From: Lepeophtheirus salmonis
Taxonomy: Eukaryota; Arthropoda; Copepoda; Siphonostomatoida; Caligidae
NCBI RefSeq assembly: GCF_016086655.4
Contig: NC_052137.2
Location: 39,576,007-39,640,006 of the forward strand
Direction of reading: 5' to 3'
DNA length: 64,000 nt
Shown: positions 13,140 through 24,639 of the stretch, piece by piece
Position numbering within the stretch: position 1 is the stretch's first letter
How the letters are laid out: the number at the start of each line of letters is the position of its first letter
Made by a program: the position numbers and the translations under genes
The notes under the pieces: model-generated
The model's database searches: none
Told to the model about the DNA's origin: nothing
What the model saw: only the letters and a program-made list of their open reading frames with translations

Positions 13140-13575
13140 CAGGAACACAGCCTACACCATCCAGTTGTCCTCCTTGGTGCTGCTTCCCGTACAGCAAACG
13201 CCATATTTAAGTAGCAGCTACATGCTGGACTTCTGGCTCCAGTCGATATCCCTAGAGCCCTAACTTGAACCCACTGGACTTTAGGTTTTGACCATACGTG
13301 GATTCAAGGGTCTGCAACCTATAACATCTGAACATTGCTGTTCTGAAGGCCACCGTCAATGAGTACTGTGAGACAATCCACAACGAATGTGTAGACCTTA
13401 GGCGCAGCTTGAAAACCATCATCGCCGCCAAGGTGGATTACAATGTAAAATTATTGTTCTCAAGGTGGTTTGTGAAGTAAATTGTACAAAATCAAGATGT
13501 AACTCTGCTTAATTGCTATAGAAATATATGTCACTGAAATGGTAACAGAAAAGTGTCTAATTTCCACGCAACACC
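13140..13575 (+). pseudogene. Tc1/mariner-like transposase, 3' fragment
   Basis: After several frame changes the C-terminal part of a Tc1-like transposase can be read. 'SPNLNPLDF' is the third catalytic block and is followed by 'ATVNEYCETIHNECVDLRRS' and 'LKTIIAAKVDYN', the usual C-terminal helices. About 60 bp after the stop there is a non-coding tail with 'gaaatatatgtc' and 'ttccacgcaacac' that is also recognisable at about 44.77-44.87 kb, so both belong to the same family's 3' end. The N-terminal two thirds are absent. The fragment directly follows repeat family F. Confidence 0.72.
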
Positions 13576-13804
13576 CCCTATCAAAATATTCTTACGTACC
13601 TATTATGCTCAGATTTAAGGAAATTGGCACAATAAAACACAATTATATATTATTGCTCTAACAACTATTATATGTATAATAAAACCAGTAAAATTATTGC
13701 AATAGTTGGCAATGTATGTGAGTAATCAGTATATTATTTGGAAAGAGCCTCCAGTTTTAACGGCACATTATTTTAAAGTTAACTATTAATCAATATATTT
13801 TAAT

Positions 13805-14300
13805 ATATACCTGGGGAATCTGCAGGATTATATTATTAATATATTTTTTTTTTGTGTGTGGGGGGAAGGACCTGGGTTTTTAATTTTTTTTTGTAAAAAA
13901 AAATCCATAAATTAAAATTTGTTGAGAAAAAATATTAAAATTTGAATTTCATTGATTTTTTTTTTGAAAAATTAAATTTTTTGTAAAAATATTTCAAAAC
14001 ATTAAAATTTTGGAAAGAAATTTCAACAATCCAAACCTATTCACAAAACAATTTCAAAATCCACAGCTATATACAAAAAACTGATAAATCCATTGTTATT
14101 AAAATAATTATATTTTTTGGAAAATAAATATAAAAATCTACACCTCTTTAGTAAATAATTAATTGTTGGAAAAAATATTTCAAATATTACAGTTTTTGAA
14201 AAACAAATCTCAAATATTAAATTTCAATTATGAAATTTTTTTTAAATATTTCAGCAGAAATCCTTAATTGGGGGGGGGGGTACAGGCCCCCTTTATGCAG
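13805..14300 (+). repeat. Repeat family F, copy 2
   Basis: Opens with 'ctggggaatctgcaggatta' and a T/G-rich spacer with a short G run. The body then has the periodic 'aaaatccacagctatatac' and 'aattttggaaaga' motifs. It ends in 'cagaaatccttaattggggg' and a GC-richer closing patch, 'caggccccct'. The architecture is the same as in the other F copies. Confidence 0.65.
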
Positions 14301-14459
14301 ACGCCCCTTTGAACCGCCAAAACTTATGTACAAACTAATGGATTATCATTAATGAAGAACCAATTTGCTACAGAGTAAATTTCATTACCACACACCATCA
14401 ACTGTTTTTTTTATTTTTTTCGGAGAAAAGGTTACAATATCCAATAAAGGTAGATATGT

Positions 14460-14860
14460 GACATATTTATTTGTGTTTAAACTTGGTCCAAGAAGAATAT
14501 TTTTTGGTTAGGTCAAAAGACTGATTTGAACAAATATTTTAGTCGACACCACGGATGGTAATTTAATTATTTTTAAATTTGTAAACAGATTTTCTCCCCA
14601 TCCAAATTAACCGAGTTGTACAAATATGAAACACATTAAATTTCATGTGACTGAATCGTATCGTTGTTCACAATTGGTAAGTAAACAAAATGTCATTAAC
14701 AATTCAACAATAAAATTTGTTTTGACCGAATTTTATATGTGACTGAACAAAACCGATTTTTGTGTGTGGCCGATCTAGACCGAATTTGTTCGGTTTAATA
14801 AAATTTTTAATGATCTCAGATTAATCTAGGATTTCCAAACCGGAACTGTACACTACATTT
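14460..14860. mobile_element. Degenerate family D (hAT-type MITE) copy
   Basis: Contains the family's 'ggccgatctagaccgaattt', 'gttcggtttaataa' and 'ctaggatttccaaaccggaa' motifs, followed by 'gtacactaca', which may be a decayed CAACACTA end. The left boundary is not clear and no target duplication could be found. Confidence 0.45.
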
Positions 14861-14864
14861 AAAT

Positions 14865-16890
14865 GGTCTTACTTTCGATACTCTTTCCAGCTAAAAATAT
14901 GACTATAATAAAAAGGCCATGAAATGCAATTGACATGCACTCACTGAAATTTGATTACTTTTTTTTTATAAATGAAAGTTTCTATCCTTGCTTTTTTTAT
15001 AACAGCCAATTTTGTTCGGGATGGAGATTTACGGCCTATTTTTTTATGAGATAGCGGAGCTATAAGTACCAGTTTTAATTTAAATGCGTCAATATCCAAG
15101 TACAAATACATATACTCTTGGGAGAAAAATCCCTTTGTCTTTGAATCAAACATCTAGTTTTTGTCTAATAAATAAGCTCTAACCTTTTAATTTCTAGAAA
15201 AGTGTTGTAATTTCATTTGAAGAGTTGTTATTAGTGATGTGCAGTGAGCTGAATTTTGCTGTATGAGTATTTTCTAGTTGCTAAAAAAATACTCAAGGAA
15301 TTACGAGATTTACTCGTTACTCACTTTAACACTTTTGCTTGCTAAAAAACTCGTCAGACAAAAAAAAATCATATTTTATAAATGATTATGTATATTTGTA
15401 ATTTAAAAAAATGTTTGTGTAACTAAATTGTCCAATATTCACTCAAAAATTAGTTTTAATTAGTTTACTCTAGGCTGTAACTACTATTTAATCAAAGAAG
15501 ATAATGATTATTACTAAAATAATACTCTAGTACTGAAATTCTGCAAGTGCTCAAGGAAGTAGGATTATATTTAAGCTTAAATCTCAAAGGTTATGCTAAA
15601 TTTATGTTTAAAAGTGGGCTTTCCCTCATGCACTTAGAGATATTCAATAACCTATATTAATGTAACTAAGTTTGTCGTATGTCTATTCATCTGAGAATGA
15701 CTTTCTGAGTGTGCGCAAATAAACTGCGTAATTCAAAGCAATGACAATTGTTCTCGCTAGTCTTAAAAAACAAAAAAAGATTACTTTTCAAACATACTGG
15801 GATTAAGATTATATGTATTGCACAAAGGTCAATATGTTTCTACTGGTATTGCCTCTGGGAAAACATAAATTCCATATTTAAAAACACGTCCTTTTATGCC
15901 TACGAGCCGAGTTTTTTTTTGTGTCGTTATTTATTTACTTCATAAAACTCGAGTAGTTGTTTTTGCTCGCGGCACATCACTAGTTGTTATATTAATTTCA
16001 AGTTGTTCAAAGAATGATATAATAAAGAATACGAGTGGAAAAAGAAAGAAATTAGTTTTTCCCATAAAATCACATTTTGAATCAAACATCTCTTATAGTG
16101 GAAATCAAGTACTGAGAGAATAAAAGAGAATTATTTCTTTGAATAATAATAAAATAATCAGCAAGTACATAGATATTCGTTTCAATAGTCCAATTAAGAT
16201 AAGTGTCGGTACCATAAAAGAGAGACAATCAATTTTTTTTTATATATACTATGTACATGTATTTTTTCTGCTTCCAGATTTTCTTGTAACTGTTTTTGAT
16301 ATTTATCTCGAATAGAAAAGATCTCATTAAATAGAACTCAAATATGTATTCTAAATGCTAAGAATATGATCTACCGCTTTAATGTTAAAAAATTGCTTTA
16401 TTTCAGATAATTACTACCTACACAAATTAAGAGTAAGAAGTTTGATATATCCAACAGCTTTCATCCTTGCTTTATAACTTTGTATTTATAAATTAATGAT
16501 CAAAAAGTTACAAGTAAACAATTAACTGACATCTATGTATGTAGTCTTATGGGGGTTACGAAACTTTCCATGCGTGCACACGTAATTTATTTAAACAAGA
16601 GGGTGTGTGATTTAAAAAGATAATTTCATGGAGGTTGCGTAACTGTGTATGGAGTAATATGCAAAGATCGTAGCGTACAAAAAAGTACTGTTAAGAACAC
16701 TACCTTGTCCAAATATTTATCATGTGATCTTCGTTTTTCGCCAGTTGGCTTATAACTTTATACCAATGTAGGGGTATATTTTTTATACCTAAAGGTAAAT
16801 TGTGTCATTGGTAGAATTCAAAATTTTTAATCAATATTAGCGATTACACTAAAGAAAAAAAGGATGAAAAAATCCAAGACATGTGAAATA
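14865..16890. other. No gene recognised
   Basis: AT-rich sequence. Short open frames at 14941-15153 (minus) and 15748-16123 (plus) show no motif and have the same composition as their surroundings. 'agtgatgtgcagtgagctga' near 15233 and 'cggcacatcactag' near 15970 look like the two ends of one old insertion (inverted 'agtgatgtgc'), but the interior is not recognisable. Confidence 0.35.
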
Positions 16891-16994
16891 TCTTGGAATG
16901 GAGCCCTTTGCTATTGGAATCAAGCACCTTTTCACTGATGCAATGAAACCTGGAGGCTTGAGTAAGGAAATAAACTCTTATCTAGGATGAAAAA

Positions 16995-17480
16995 GCGGCC
17001 TCATCATCAAGTGTATTTCAGATGAAAAAATATTCACTGTGATGTTCATATCAACTATCAAAACGATCGATATATTGCTAGTTTCAAAGCTGACGTCATG
17101 GCTCTACAAAAACAAAAAAATCCCGCCAATGTCATGGTGATCCAGGTGATATCTAGCAAATAGGAATGTGATGCTTTATCACTTTTTTAAACAATGGTAA
17201 AGGTGAATGCCCATGTCTATGACCAAGTTTTGGAATCCAAAGTCCCTCCCTGGATGAAGGATAAGACTCAGGGGAAGCCATTCGTCCTCCAACAGGATTC
17301 AGCACCTAATCATACACCCAAGATGACAGCCTTCCTTTAGACAGATCCATTGACTATTAGCCGTCTAATAGCTCGGGTCTGATTTCTCTGGATTATTCGT
17401 GGTGGGTGCGTGTTGAAGTCATTGCAGACAAGAAGTCACACAATCGTATCTTAAGCTTAAATGATTTCCGTCTAAGACGC
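16995..17480 (+). pseudogene. Tc1/mariner-like transposase core, broken
   Basis: Successive frames show 'SDEKIFTV' (first catalytic Asp), 'YQNDRYIASFKADV', 'NPANVMVIQVISS', 'KPFVLQQDSAPNHTPKMTAF' (second catalytic Asp) and, after decay, 'LDYSWWVRVEVIADKKSHN' (third catalytic block). These match the core of the arthropod Tc1-like family, whose 3' end also appears at 13.14 kb. Frameshifts and stops occur between every pair of blocks. The helix-turn-helix part before 'SDEK' is missing or unrecognisable. Confidence 0.8.
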
Positions 17481-17484
17481 TCAT

Positions 17485-18375
17485 ATTGAATCAATATAAA
17501 CCGGAAATAAAGTAGATAGTAAATAATAACCAAATGATTGAGATAATCATCTGGCAGAGCTTTTATTTACATATATTGTACTCAAGAACCAATTTTCCCA
17601 TTCTCTCTCTCTTACTAATCCCTTATCAATAATTATCTTGGGAGCATTATTTATCACATTTTAATATAATACTACTAATCAGATACCATATAAAAGTTTA
17701 AATTTCCTTTTTCATTTGCTTCTGATGCGCTTGTGCACCTACATGAAGACCCTTTCGAAAATGATAAAGAGCTTATTATTCTCTTGTCGTATGATTATGT
17801 GTTGTATTCACAATTAGGCATATTATTAAGTTTTTAATCCTCATTTGAATAATATCTTTAAATACATAAATAAATATGGAGAAAGTTGCAAGGACTCGAA
17901 GGTGGATTCCTAATAATCTCCTTATTTGAATATTATGCACTTATATAATATTTATACTGTATACACTATACATATATAAGATGCATATTGTGTAGTTGAT
18001 TGGGTTAAAATCTTTATTTTATTTGTATAATGAAATTGAGATGATTCTGCTTTGAATATGTACATATTCATGTACTTATTGAAATTGAAGGGTCTTCACA
18101 ATCCCGTTGATGAATATTTAATATACAATATATTATATATACATATATAATATGAGAGGAAAATCATATACAATATATGCTATTAATTTCAATTTCCTGT
18201 GGAGCGAACTCCTTTTATTCCTTTATAATATGTTCAAAAATGTAAATGTAATTGAAAAGTCATCAAAATCAATATACATTAAATTTCATACTCTGTCATT
18301 TTAACAAATACGACTTAATAATTCATGTGACATTATTTTTTAAATAATAATTAAAAGATTAGAAAAGGAATAATG
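17485..18375. other. No gene recognised
   Basis: AT-rich sequence with simple TA-rich tracts around 17940-18170. Nothing else is visible. Confidence 0.4.
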
Positions 18376-18379
18376 AGGA

Positions 18380-18500
18380 TGAATGTTGTGTCGATCTTTA
18401 TTTAGGACTGAAGACTGCAGTTCCTTCCAATTCAGTCTCGGTTCTGTCGAGTTTAGTTCTAAAACTAGATCACTGTAATAAGGTCGGGGACAAAAAGGTT
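18380..18500. repeat. Family E fragment (repeat with 'agactgcag' motifs)
   Basis: 'ttatttaggactgaagactg' followed by 'cagttccttccaattcagtc' parallels the longer copy at 63.43-63.78 kb. A further scrap, 'cctaagacttgactggacc', lies near 20210. This is probably another non-autonomous DNA element, with unclear ends. Confidence 0.45.
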
Positions 18501-19559
18501 AGGGATAATATCGTGGCATTGTAAAATGGAGGTATACATTATCGTTCTAAGACACACTTGTTGCGGGTTATTTTCATCGTGGATAAACATCATTGTAAGC
18601 AATGCAATTTTGAGTAATTTCGTTAAAATAGCCAGGGTGAGTGAGGATACGTGTTACAAAAGTCATTTTTTTTAAAACTCTAACAAGTTTCAAAATTTAA
18701 ATGATAATTCAACGCCCAGGCAACATGACATAGGTAAGACAAATAATTTCAAAGGATTTTTGATGTAGTGTAAAAATTAAATCCATTTATTGGTGTTTTC
18801 GAAACTAACCAAAAGCAGGATACTTGATACACCAGGAGGAGACCTGAGACAGGGTAAAAGGAGACATGGTAAAGTGTAGGATTAGACATGTTCCAACAGG
18901 AGGAAACATGCAAAAACTGCCATTTGTTATATTCAACCATTTATTTTACTTTTTATTATAGTTTGTCTGCATAAAGTAAATACTTATAATTACATATGTT
19001 AAATAAAGAAATAAAACATTTATAGAAATTGAGAGCATAGTTAATATTAAATAGAATTTTTTTTTTCTTACTATTAACTGCAATTGGAAATTAAAGTATA
19101 AGATAAAATTATACAAGAAAACAAACATAATTTTATATAATATATTTATATAGTAACTACGAGTATAAATAATAAATAGTGTTGGAATCAGATTAAATGA
19201 TGTGAACTGAATATTTAAACTAATAATATATTACAAACATATTAATTAATTGAATAACCTGCTAGACTATGACTTTAAATAATAAAAAATAAATTTTCTT
19301 GCTTTATACTAGAAATATATCTCAACAAACACTAAAATATTTACTGTCTGTGTCGAAAATTTGAATGCCGAAAATCTTTATAAGTGTACGCATTAGGCAA
19401 CCCGGGGTTTATGTTGATTTGATAAATAAAGGAAGACATTCAATTGTATGAGAACAGGGTGGTTAGGTAACTAGACATTTTTAAGTTATTGGTTGTGAAA
19501 CATGCCTCCTCAGTAACAAGTAACCTCACTCTCCACAATGGTTTGTAATTTTAATTCCG

Positions 19560-20205
19560 TTATATACTACAACATTCTTCGGCCCAATGGTTTTGTAGGT
19601 AAACTGTTGGGCCCTAAACTAATTTAAATTTCGCCACCATTGCTTCCTTGAATACTTCTAATATCCCAAAATACAGCTCGGCTCAGTGTTAGTGCAGGTG
19701 AACTACTTGGACCAAGACAGGTCAGATTCTTTCCCTACCACTTTTCTGAACATCAATGACATCTTATAGTATGCATAAATACACCCCGACCTACGGCTTA
19801 TGCAGTTGAACCACCGGGATATAAACCCAAATACATTAAATATATATACATTTTTTTTTTTTGCACCCCTGCCAAAGAATTTAACCTTTTTTAGAGCCCA
19901 GCAATTCACCTGTACTACCTGTGAGCCCACATGTATTTTGGAATAATAAAACGGTTTCTTGATGCTCAGGAAAGTGGCGGCAGTAAATTTAACCCACCTT
20001 TTCACCAACAGATCACCTGCATAATCCGTGGGCTGGCGTGTATTAAAGCTTATTAGAAGGGATCTTTGATGCTTAGTAACGCTGTGGCGGTTGAGTTTAA
20101 GCTACCTTGGGACCTAGCATTTCAATTGCACATCCAGTGTACCATGGTGTATTTTTGGATATTTGAAGGGGTCTATGATGCTTAGGGGAGTGGCTGCAGA
20201 CTAGT
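19560..20205. repeat. Degenerate ~120-bp minisatellite, halves inverted
   Basis: A unit of roughly 110-130 bp recurs with landmarks 'gatgcttaggaaagtggcgg', 'agtttaaaccacctt', 'agcccagcaattcacctgta' and 'tggtgtattttggatatt'. From about 19880 to 20200 the units run on the plus strand. From about 19570 to 19830 they read on the minus strand ('aatttcgccaccattgcttc', 'ctaatatcccaaaatac'). The array is therefore an imperfect large palindrome. A matching plus-oriented piece lies at 41495-41735. There is no coding function. Confidence 0.6.
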
Positions 20206-20249
20206 CCTAAGACTTGACTGGACCGAATTATGTAATTACTAACACATCA

Positions 20250-21180
20250 CTATTTAAGCAAACCGAGGACAGTATGAAATTTTTGTAGTTGACTTAAAAT
20301 TGTAAATTTTTTAAACAACATTCCTACATATGTTGTGATTTTTTTTTATTGTTTATAACAGTTATTGGTTTCTTCTCAAAAGAAATTGTTTTTAAATGCG
20401 ATTTTTTCAAATGTTGAAAAAAAAAAAATCATTAATAAATAACTAGACTTGTCATGGTGTTGAATTATTAAAATTCAATTTATTATCTGAGATGAATATG
20501 TAATGAGATTTCTACTATTAATCATTGATCAATATTATAGATAGGATAAATTTACTTTCAATTTCACTTCAAAGCCTTATTCTGGCTAAAAAAATGCTTA
20601 ATGTGAAGAATAATTGTTATCTATATTAATAAAACAAAGTTCAACAGGCTACTTGCAATTATATTTTGAGCCCACAGAAACACTGTTTGTAGGATCAAGA
20701 AGATAAAAACCCCAAAAAGAGACTAGAGGGTACAAAGATACGGAACAAATTCAAATATAAATATGAGTGTTGTGTCCTTGCCTTTTTGTGACGAAAAAAC
20801 GTTTTTGATTGACAAAGAGTCAAGTTATTCCACATCTTCAGGCAACCTATGTTCGTGGGAGCTTCATATGGATGTAAGATTGAGCCTTGGTTTGGCCACA
20901 GTCTTTACCGAACCTGAAAACCCCTTGATTTCAGCATTTAGGGCGAAATTGAGAGTTTTACCTGTGCTAAATATAATCCAAATTTGGAGTCTTAAGGGAC
21001 ACAGTTAATAAACCCTGGGTCAATATATATACCAACTTTCTCAAGATGGCCTGTGCTGCTTTCAAAACAATAATTTACTTTGCATTGAAGCTAAAGGCTC
21101 AGTTTTTGAGAAATAAATCATACTTAATGTCCATAAGAACCACTCAAAAGCTTTTTGTTGTACGAATTCATTGGCGGCCT
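20250..21180. other. Unresolved, slightly GC-richer segment
   Basis: From about 20640 the base composition is less AT-rich than its surroundings. A plus-strand open frame (20763-21008, 81 residues) and scattered minus-strand blocks (for example 'NFALNAEIKGFSGSVKTV' and 'NIKSAAKAANEF') can be read, but stops separate the blocks. This could be an old pseudogene or transposon. I cannot name the family. Confidence 0.3.
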
Positions 21181-21183
21181 TGG

Positions 21184-21460
21184 CAGCACTTTTAATGTTC
21201 TGCGTCTGGTGTGTAAAAGCTACTCGTCCACACCTGGTACAACCCGTCGAATTTTACAATTGTTTACTAGTGTAAACTTTCGGGCTGGAAATCCTAGACT
21301 ATCACATACCCTTATGATTTTTGTTGGAATTAACCAATTCAATCTAGATCGTTTATATAGAAAAGTATGTCAGCACTTTTAATGTTCTGCGTCTGGTGTG
21401 TAAAAGTATGTCCACACCTGGTACAACCCGTCGAATTTTACAATTGTTTACTAGTGTTAA
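21184..21460. repeat. Direct duplication of ~90 bp, 187 bp apart, at a family D end
   Basis: 21184-21275 and 21371-21460 are nearly identical. Both begin 'cagcacttttaatgttctgc', and they differ mainly by 'ctactcg' versus 'tatg'. Each copy runs into 'actagtgt', the D-family end, followed by 'aatccta' and 'accaattcaatc'. A target segment and the start of an inserted D element therefore appear to have been duplicated together. Confidence 0.7.
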
Positions 21461-21764
21461 ATCCTAAATGAACCAATTCAATCCAGATTGTATCTTAGAA
21501 CTTTTTCCTTCAAACAATAAAACTGAAATAAGTTAGCCAATTCTTCCAAACTATGGAATGTTTCTTACATAATTGTTTGGAAATGTTCAAAAATTAACAA
21601 AAGTTCATTTAAGTTCAACCAATCAATGTTGAGAACACTGATGAGGGGAAATTAGTATATATAAAAAACGACAGTGAACATCAAACTGCATAGTTAATTT
21701 TTGTGTAAGTTACACCGTGCTGTATCATATGGTTTTTATACATCCTACTTCCAGATTGATGGTG

Positions 21765-21965
21765 TGACGTAAAAAGCAATAGTCTCATAGAAACATTCGG
21801 CCTTGATCGGTCCAAAGAAACTATTCCGTCTAGATTGGAACCAAAAAAAAAAGTCTTATTTAAAATTCGGTATATACCAATTTTACAACTGTTTATGACG
21901 TCATATGTGTTTTCAAATTGTGAATACGGTACAATGACGGCAAACCAAGTTTAAACATAGATAGC
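21765..21965. mobile_element. Family D fragment
   Basis: Contains 'cggccttgatcggtcc', 'ccgtctagattgg', a TGACGTCA palindrome near 21897 and 'aagtttaaaca', in the same order as in the complete copy at 5.85-6.31 kb. The ends are lost. Confidence 0.5.
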
Positions 21966-21969
21966 TCGG

Positions 21970-23875
21970 AGATTTTTTCAATCGGTTGTCCCTCCTGGAA
22001 TATGGCACTCCAAATTCGAGCATATCTTCAGATGGGTGATTATGTTACAAGATTATTTCTTTGATTCCCTTTATTTTTCTTTGGTTCTAACTATTGGAGA
22101 AAGTCATCTTAATCCAATTTAAATGAATTAAGAATGATCATAGGGCATAGCAATTATCAATTAAATGCACTTCTAAATTTAAAATTGTTATATGTATATT
22201 CTAGTTTTAAGGTTATAATTTCACATATTGTAATATACGGATTGGTAGATTCTGAATTATTCTGAGCAAATCTTTTTAGACTATCTAGGTCATCAGATAT
22301 GTAGGCTTTGGTAAATTAAATAAAAACATCAATGAAGGCGGTTTTAGTGAAAAACGAACTTTTGTCTCTAATTATTTATGAAACAGAAAAATATCGATCC
22401 ATTATCACTAATATCACAAGTGGAAATATGCATGTGATATCTACAGATATATGTATAAACTAGAAAAGGGTTAACCAGTGTTACTCTGGCCAAAGAGGAA
22501 GCAGGAAATCCCATTGACAATAAACAATGTTATTTCTCCTTAATTGTTTAGAAGCCTTCGGTACGGCGAGCATTATAATATAGCGTTTGTATAATATATA
22601 TATATGTATTATTATGAATTTAAAAAAGTTTTGTTATAAACTTCAAATAAGTTTAAAATGTTGTGTTCAATATTCATCCTTTTTTGCATTTCTTTTTAAA
22701 TCTTTAAAATTTACGTTTACTTAAACAAAATAAAAAAGTTATTCCGCAAATGACAGATTTTTCAGTTCAACATCAATTTTTATGAGTCAAATTTAAATGC
22801 AAAAAAATTCCCGACAAATTTTTACAAATGTATGTCATTTATGAATGGAATATACCCATGGTACCTATGCAAAGTTTCAACTTCCTAAGTTCAATATTGT
22901 GGACAATCATAAAGGACACTCACAAACTCTAATAGATATATACAATGTAGTGAGTTAACAACAAATATATTTTTGAAATGAAATGAAATAACTATAAGTT
23001 ATAACCATTTTGAAAAAACAACAATTATTCTATTTTAATAAATAAATGATTATATAAAAATGTATTATCATTTTTTCGTCTAATAACAATATCCTACATT
23101 TTTTTTCCTGCATAGAATATGTAATATGTATTTTTTTCTAAGTAAATACAAAAAAAATATTTGCATTTTCAATAAAAATTCCATAAAAAAAGGTTTCTTT
23201 TAATAGAAAAATAATGGAAAATGCAGTTTCAAATACTATTAAATTTATGTATGTATATATTTATGACATACATATAAATGTATAATGTATATGCAAATTA
23301 AATGAACTACGTCAATATATTATGGTATTTAGATATACGAGTATTTACCAACTTTCAAGCTACATTAACATAAGCATTCTACGTTCTACTTATCCAATTC
23401 AGAAAATTTAGGGAAAAATGATTTCAAAATATAAATAAATAAATTACCGTAAACCTTTTTTTTTTTTTTTAAAGAGTGAATATTGATTTATTCGGTCCAT
23501 AATCTTACTTATTACATTATTGAAAATTTCACCTAAAATGGATTAAATTATAAGTAACATACCAGTATTTTAAAATGAATAAAAAAACAATGTAGAACAT
23601 GCGTCAACATAAAAACAGGTATATACTTTTTTTGTAGGCGTGTTTGCTCTTTTCTCGAAAGATACTCGCTCATTCTTTTCCTAAATTCTCCAATATATCA
23701 TTCAGTATAAACTATTCATATAGTACATATATGACGTAGTATTATTCAACGTGACGTCACTAAACGATAATCTTGTTTATTTATTTAATAAAATAGTAAT
23801 GAAGAAGAACCATCTCAATCTCTAAAGAACTCCTTTGTCCGTCATTTAACTTTTTCTTATTTATTAATTTACTAG
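21970..23875. other. No gene recognised
   Basis: Very AT-rich. The TGACGTCA near 23752 is not inside a recognisable element. Confidence 0.4.
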
Positions 23876-23879
23876 TGGT

Positions 23880-24025
23880 AGTATTCGGCATTGCCCGGAG
23901 TTATTAGGCTTCATCCAACAGACAAATTTTACTTGATAATTTCAGACAATAACTTTTTATTTTTCATGAGCACACTCACAAGCAGCTACTCAATACTTAG
24001 ATGTACTCTCCATAGTCTTAGGCTT
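23880..24025 (+). repeat. Repeat family G (TACCCGGCATTGCCCGG-type motif)
   Basis: 'gtagtattcggcattgcccg' plus 'gagttattaggc' is followed about 100 bp later by 'gagcacactcacaagcagct' and 'actcaatacttagatgtac'. The same two-part layout recurs at 39310 and 43300 on the plus strand and at 49760, 51810 and 59065 on the minus strand. It is a non-coding dispersed repeat of unknown class. Here it immediately precedes repeat F. Confidence 0.6.
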
Positions 24026-24034
24026 ATATATTTT

Positions 24035-24630
24035 TTATTAGGAGAGGGGGGGAGGAAAGTAAATTTTTTAGAAAAGTTTTATTTTAAAAATCCAGAACTA
24101 TTCTCAAAAAATTTTAAAAATCCACAGCTGTTGCTAAAAAATAAAATTTTCTAGGAGATTTTTTCTAAAATTAAATTCAAATAATACATTTTTTGAAAAA
24201 AAAAAATTGAAATAGAAAATTTTTTGGGGAAAAATTTCAAAAATCTATAGCTATTAAGAAACAGTGAAATTTTTTGGAAAAAAATTTCCAAAATCCATTG
24301 CTATTCTCAGAAAATTTCCAAAATCCATGATGTTAAAAAAAAATGAAATTTTGTAGAAAAAATTTACTAAAGCTAAATTTCAAATATAAAATTTTTTAGG
24401 TAAAAAATTCAAAAATCTATAGCTATTCTCAAAAAAAAAGAGCTGTTTACAAAAAATTAAATTTTGCGGAAAAAAGTTTTTAAATTAAAAATATTACATT
24501 TTTTGGAAGAAGATTTCAAAAATCTACAGCTATTCACTGAATGAACAAAGAATGAAAAGTTGTCTTAAGTATTTAAATAAGGAAAGAAAGCGGAGTTATG
24601 GGAGGGTATTACCCCCCTCCTCTATGGATT
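24035..24630 (+). repeat. Repeat family F, copy 3
   Basis: A G-rich start ('ggagagggggggaggaaag') is followed by about nine irregular periods of 'aaaaatccacagctgttgct' and 'aattttttggaaaaaaattt'. It ends near a short GC-richer patch, 'attacccccctcct'. The closing 'ccttaattt' motif is not clear in this copy. Confidence 0.6.
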
Positions 24631-24639
24631 ATTTAATGT

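Noticed and set aside
20763..21008. 81-residue open frame on the plus strand
   Set aside because: No motif. Scattered blocks on the opposite strand read equally well, so neither strand can be called coding.
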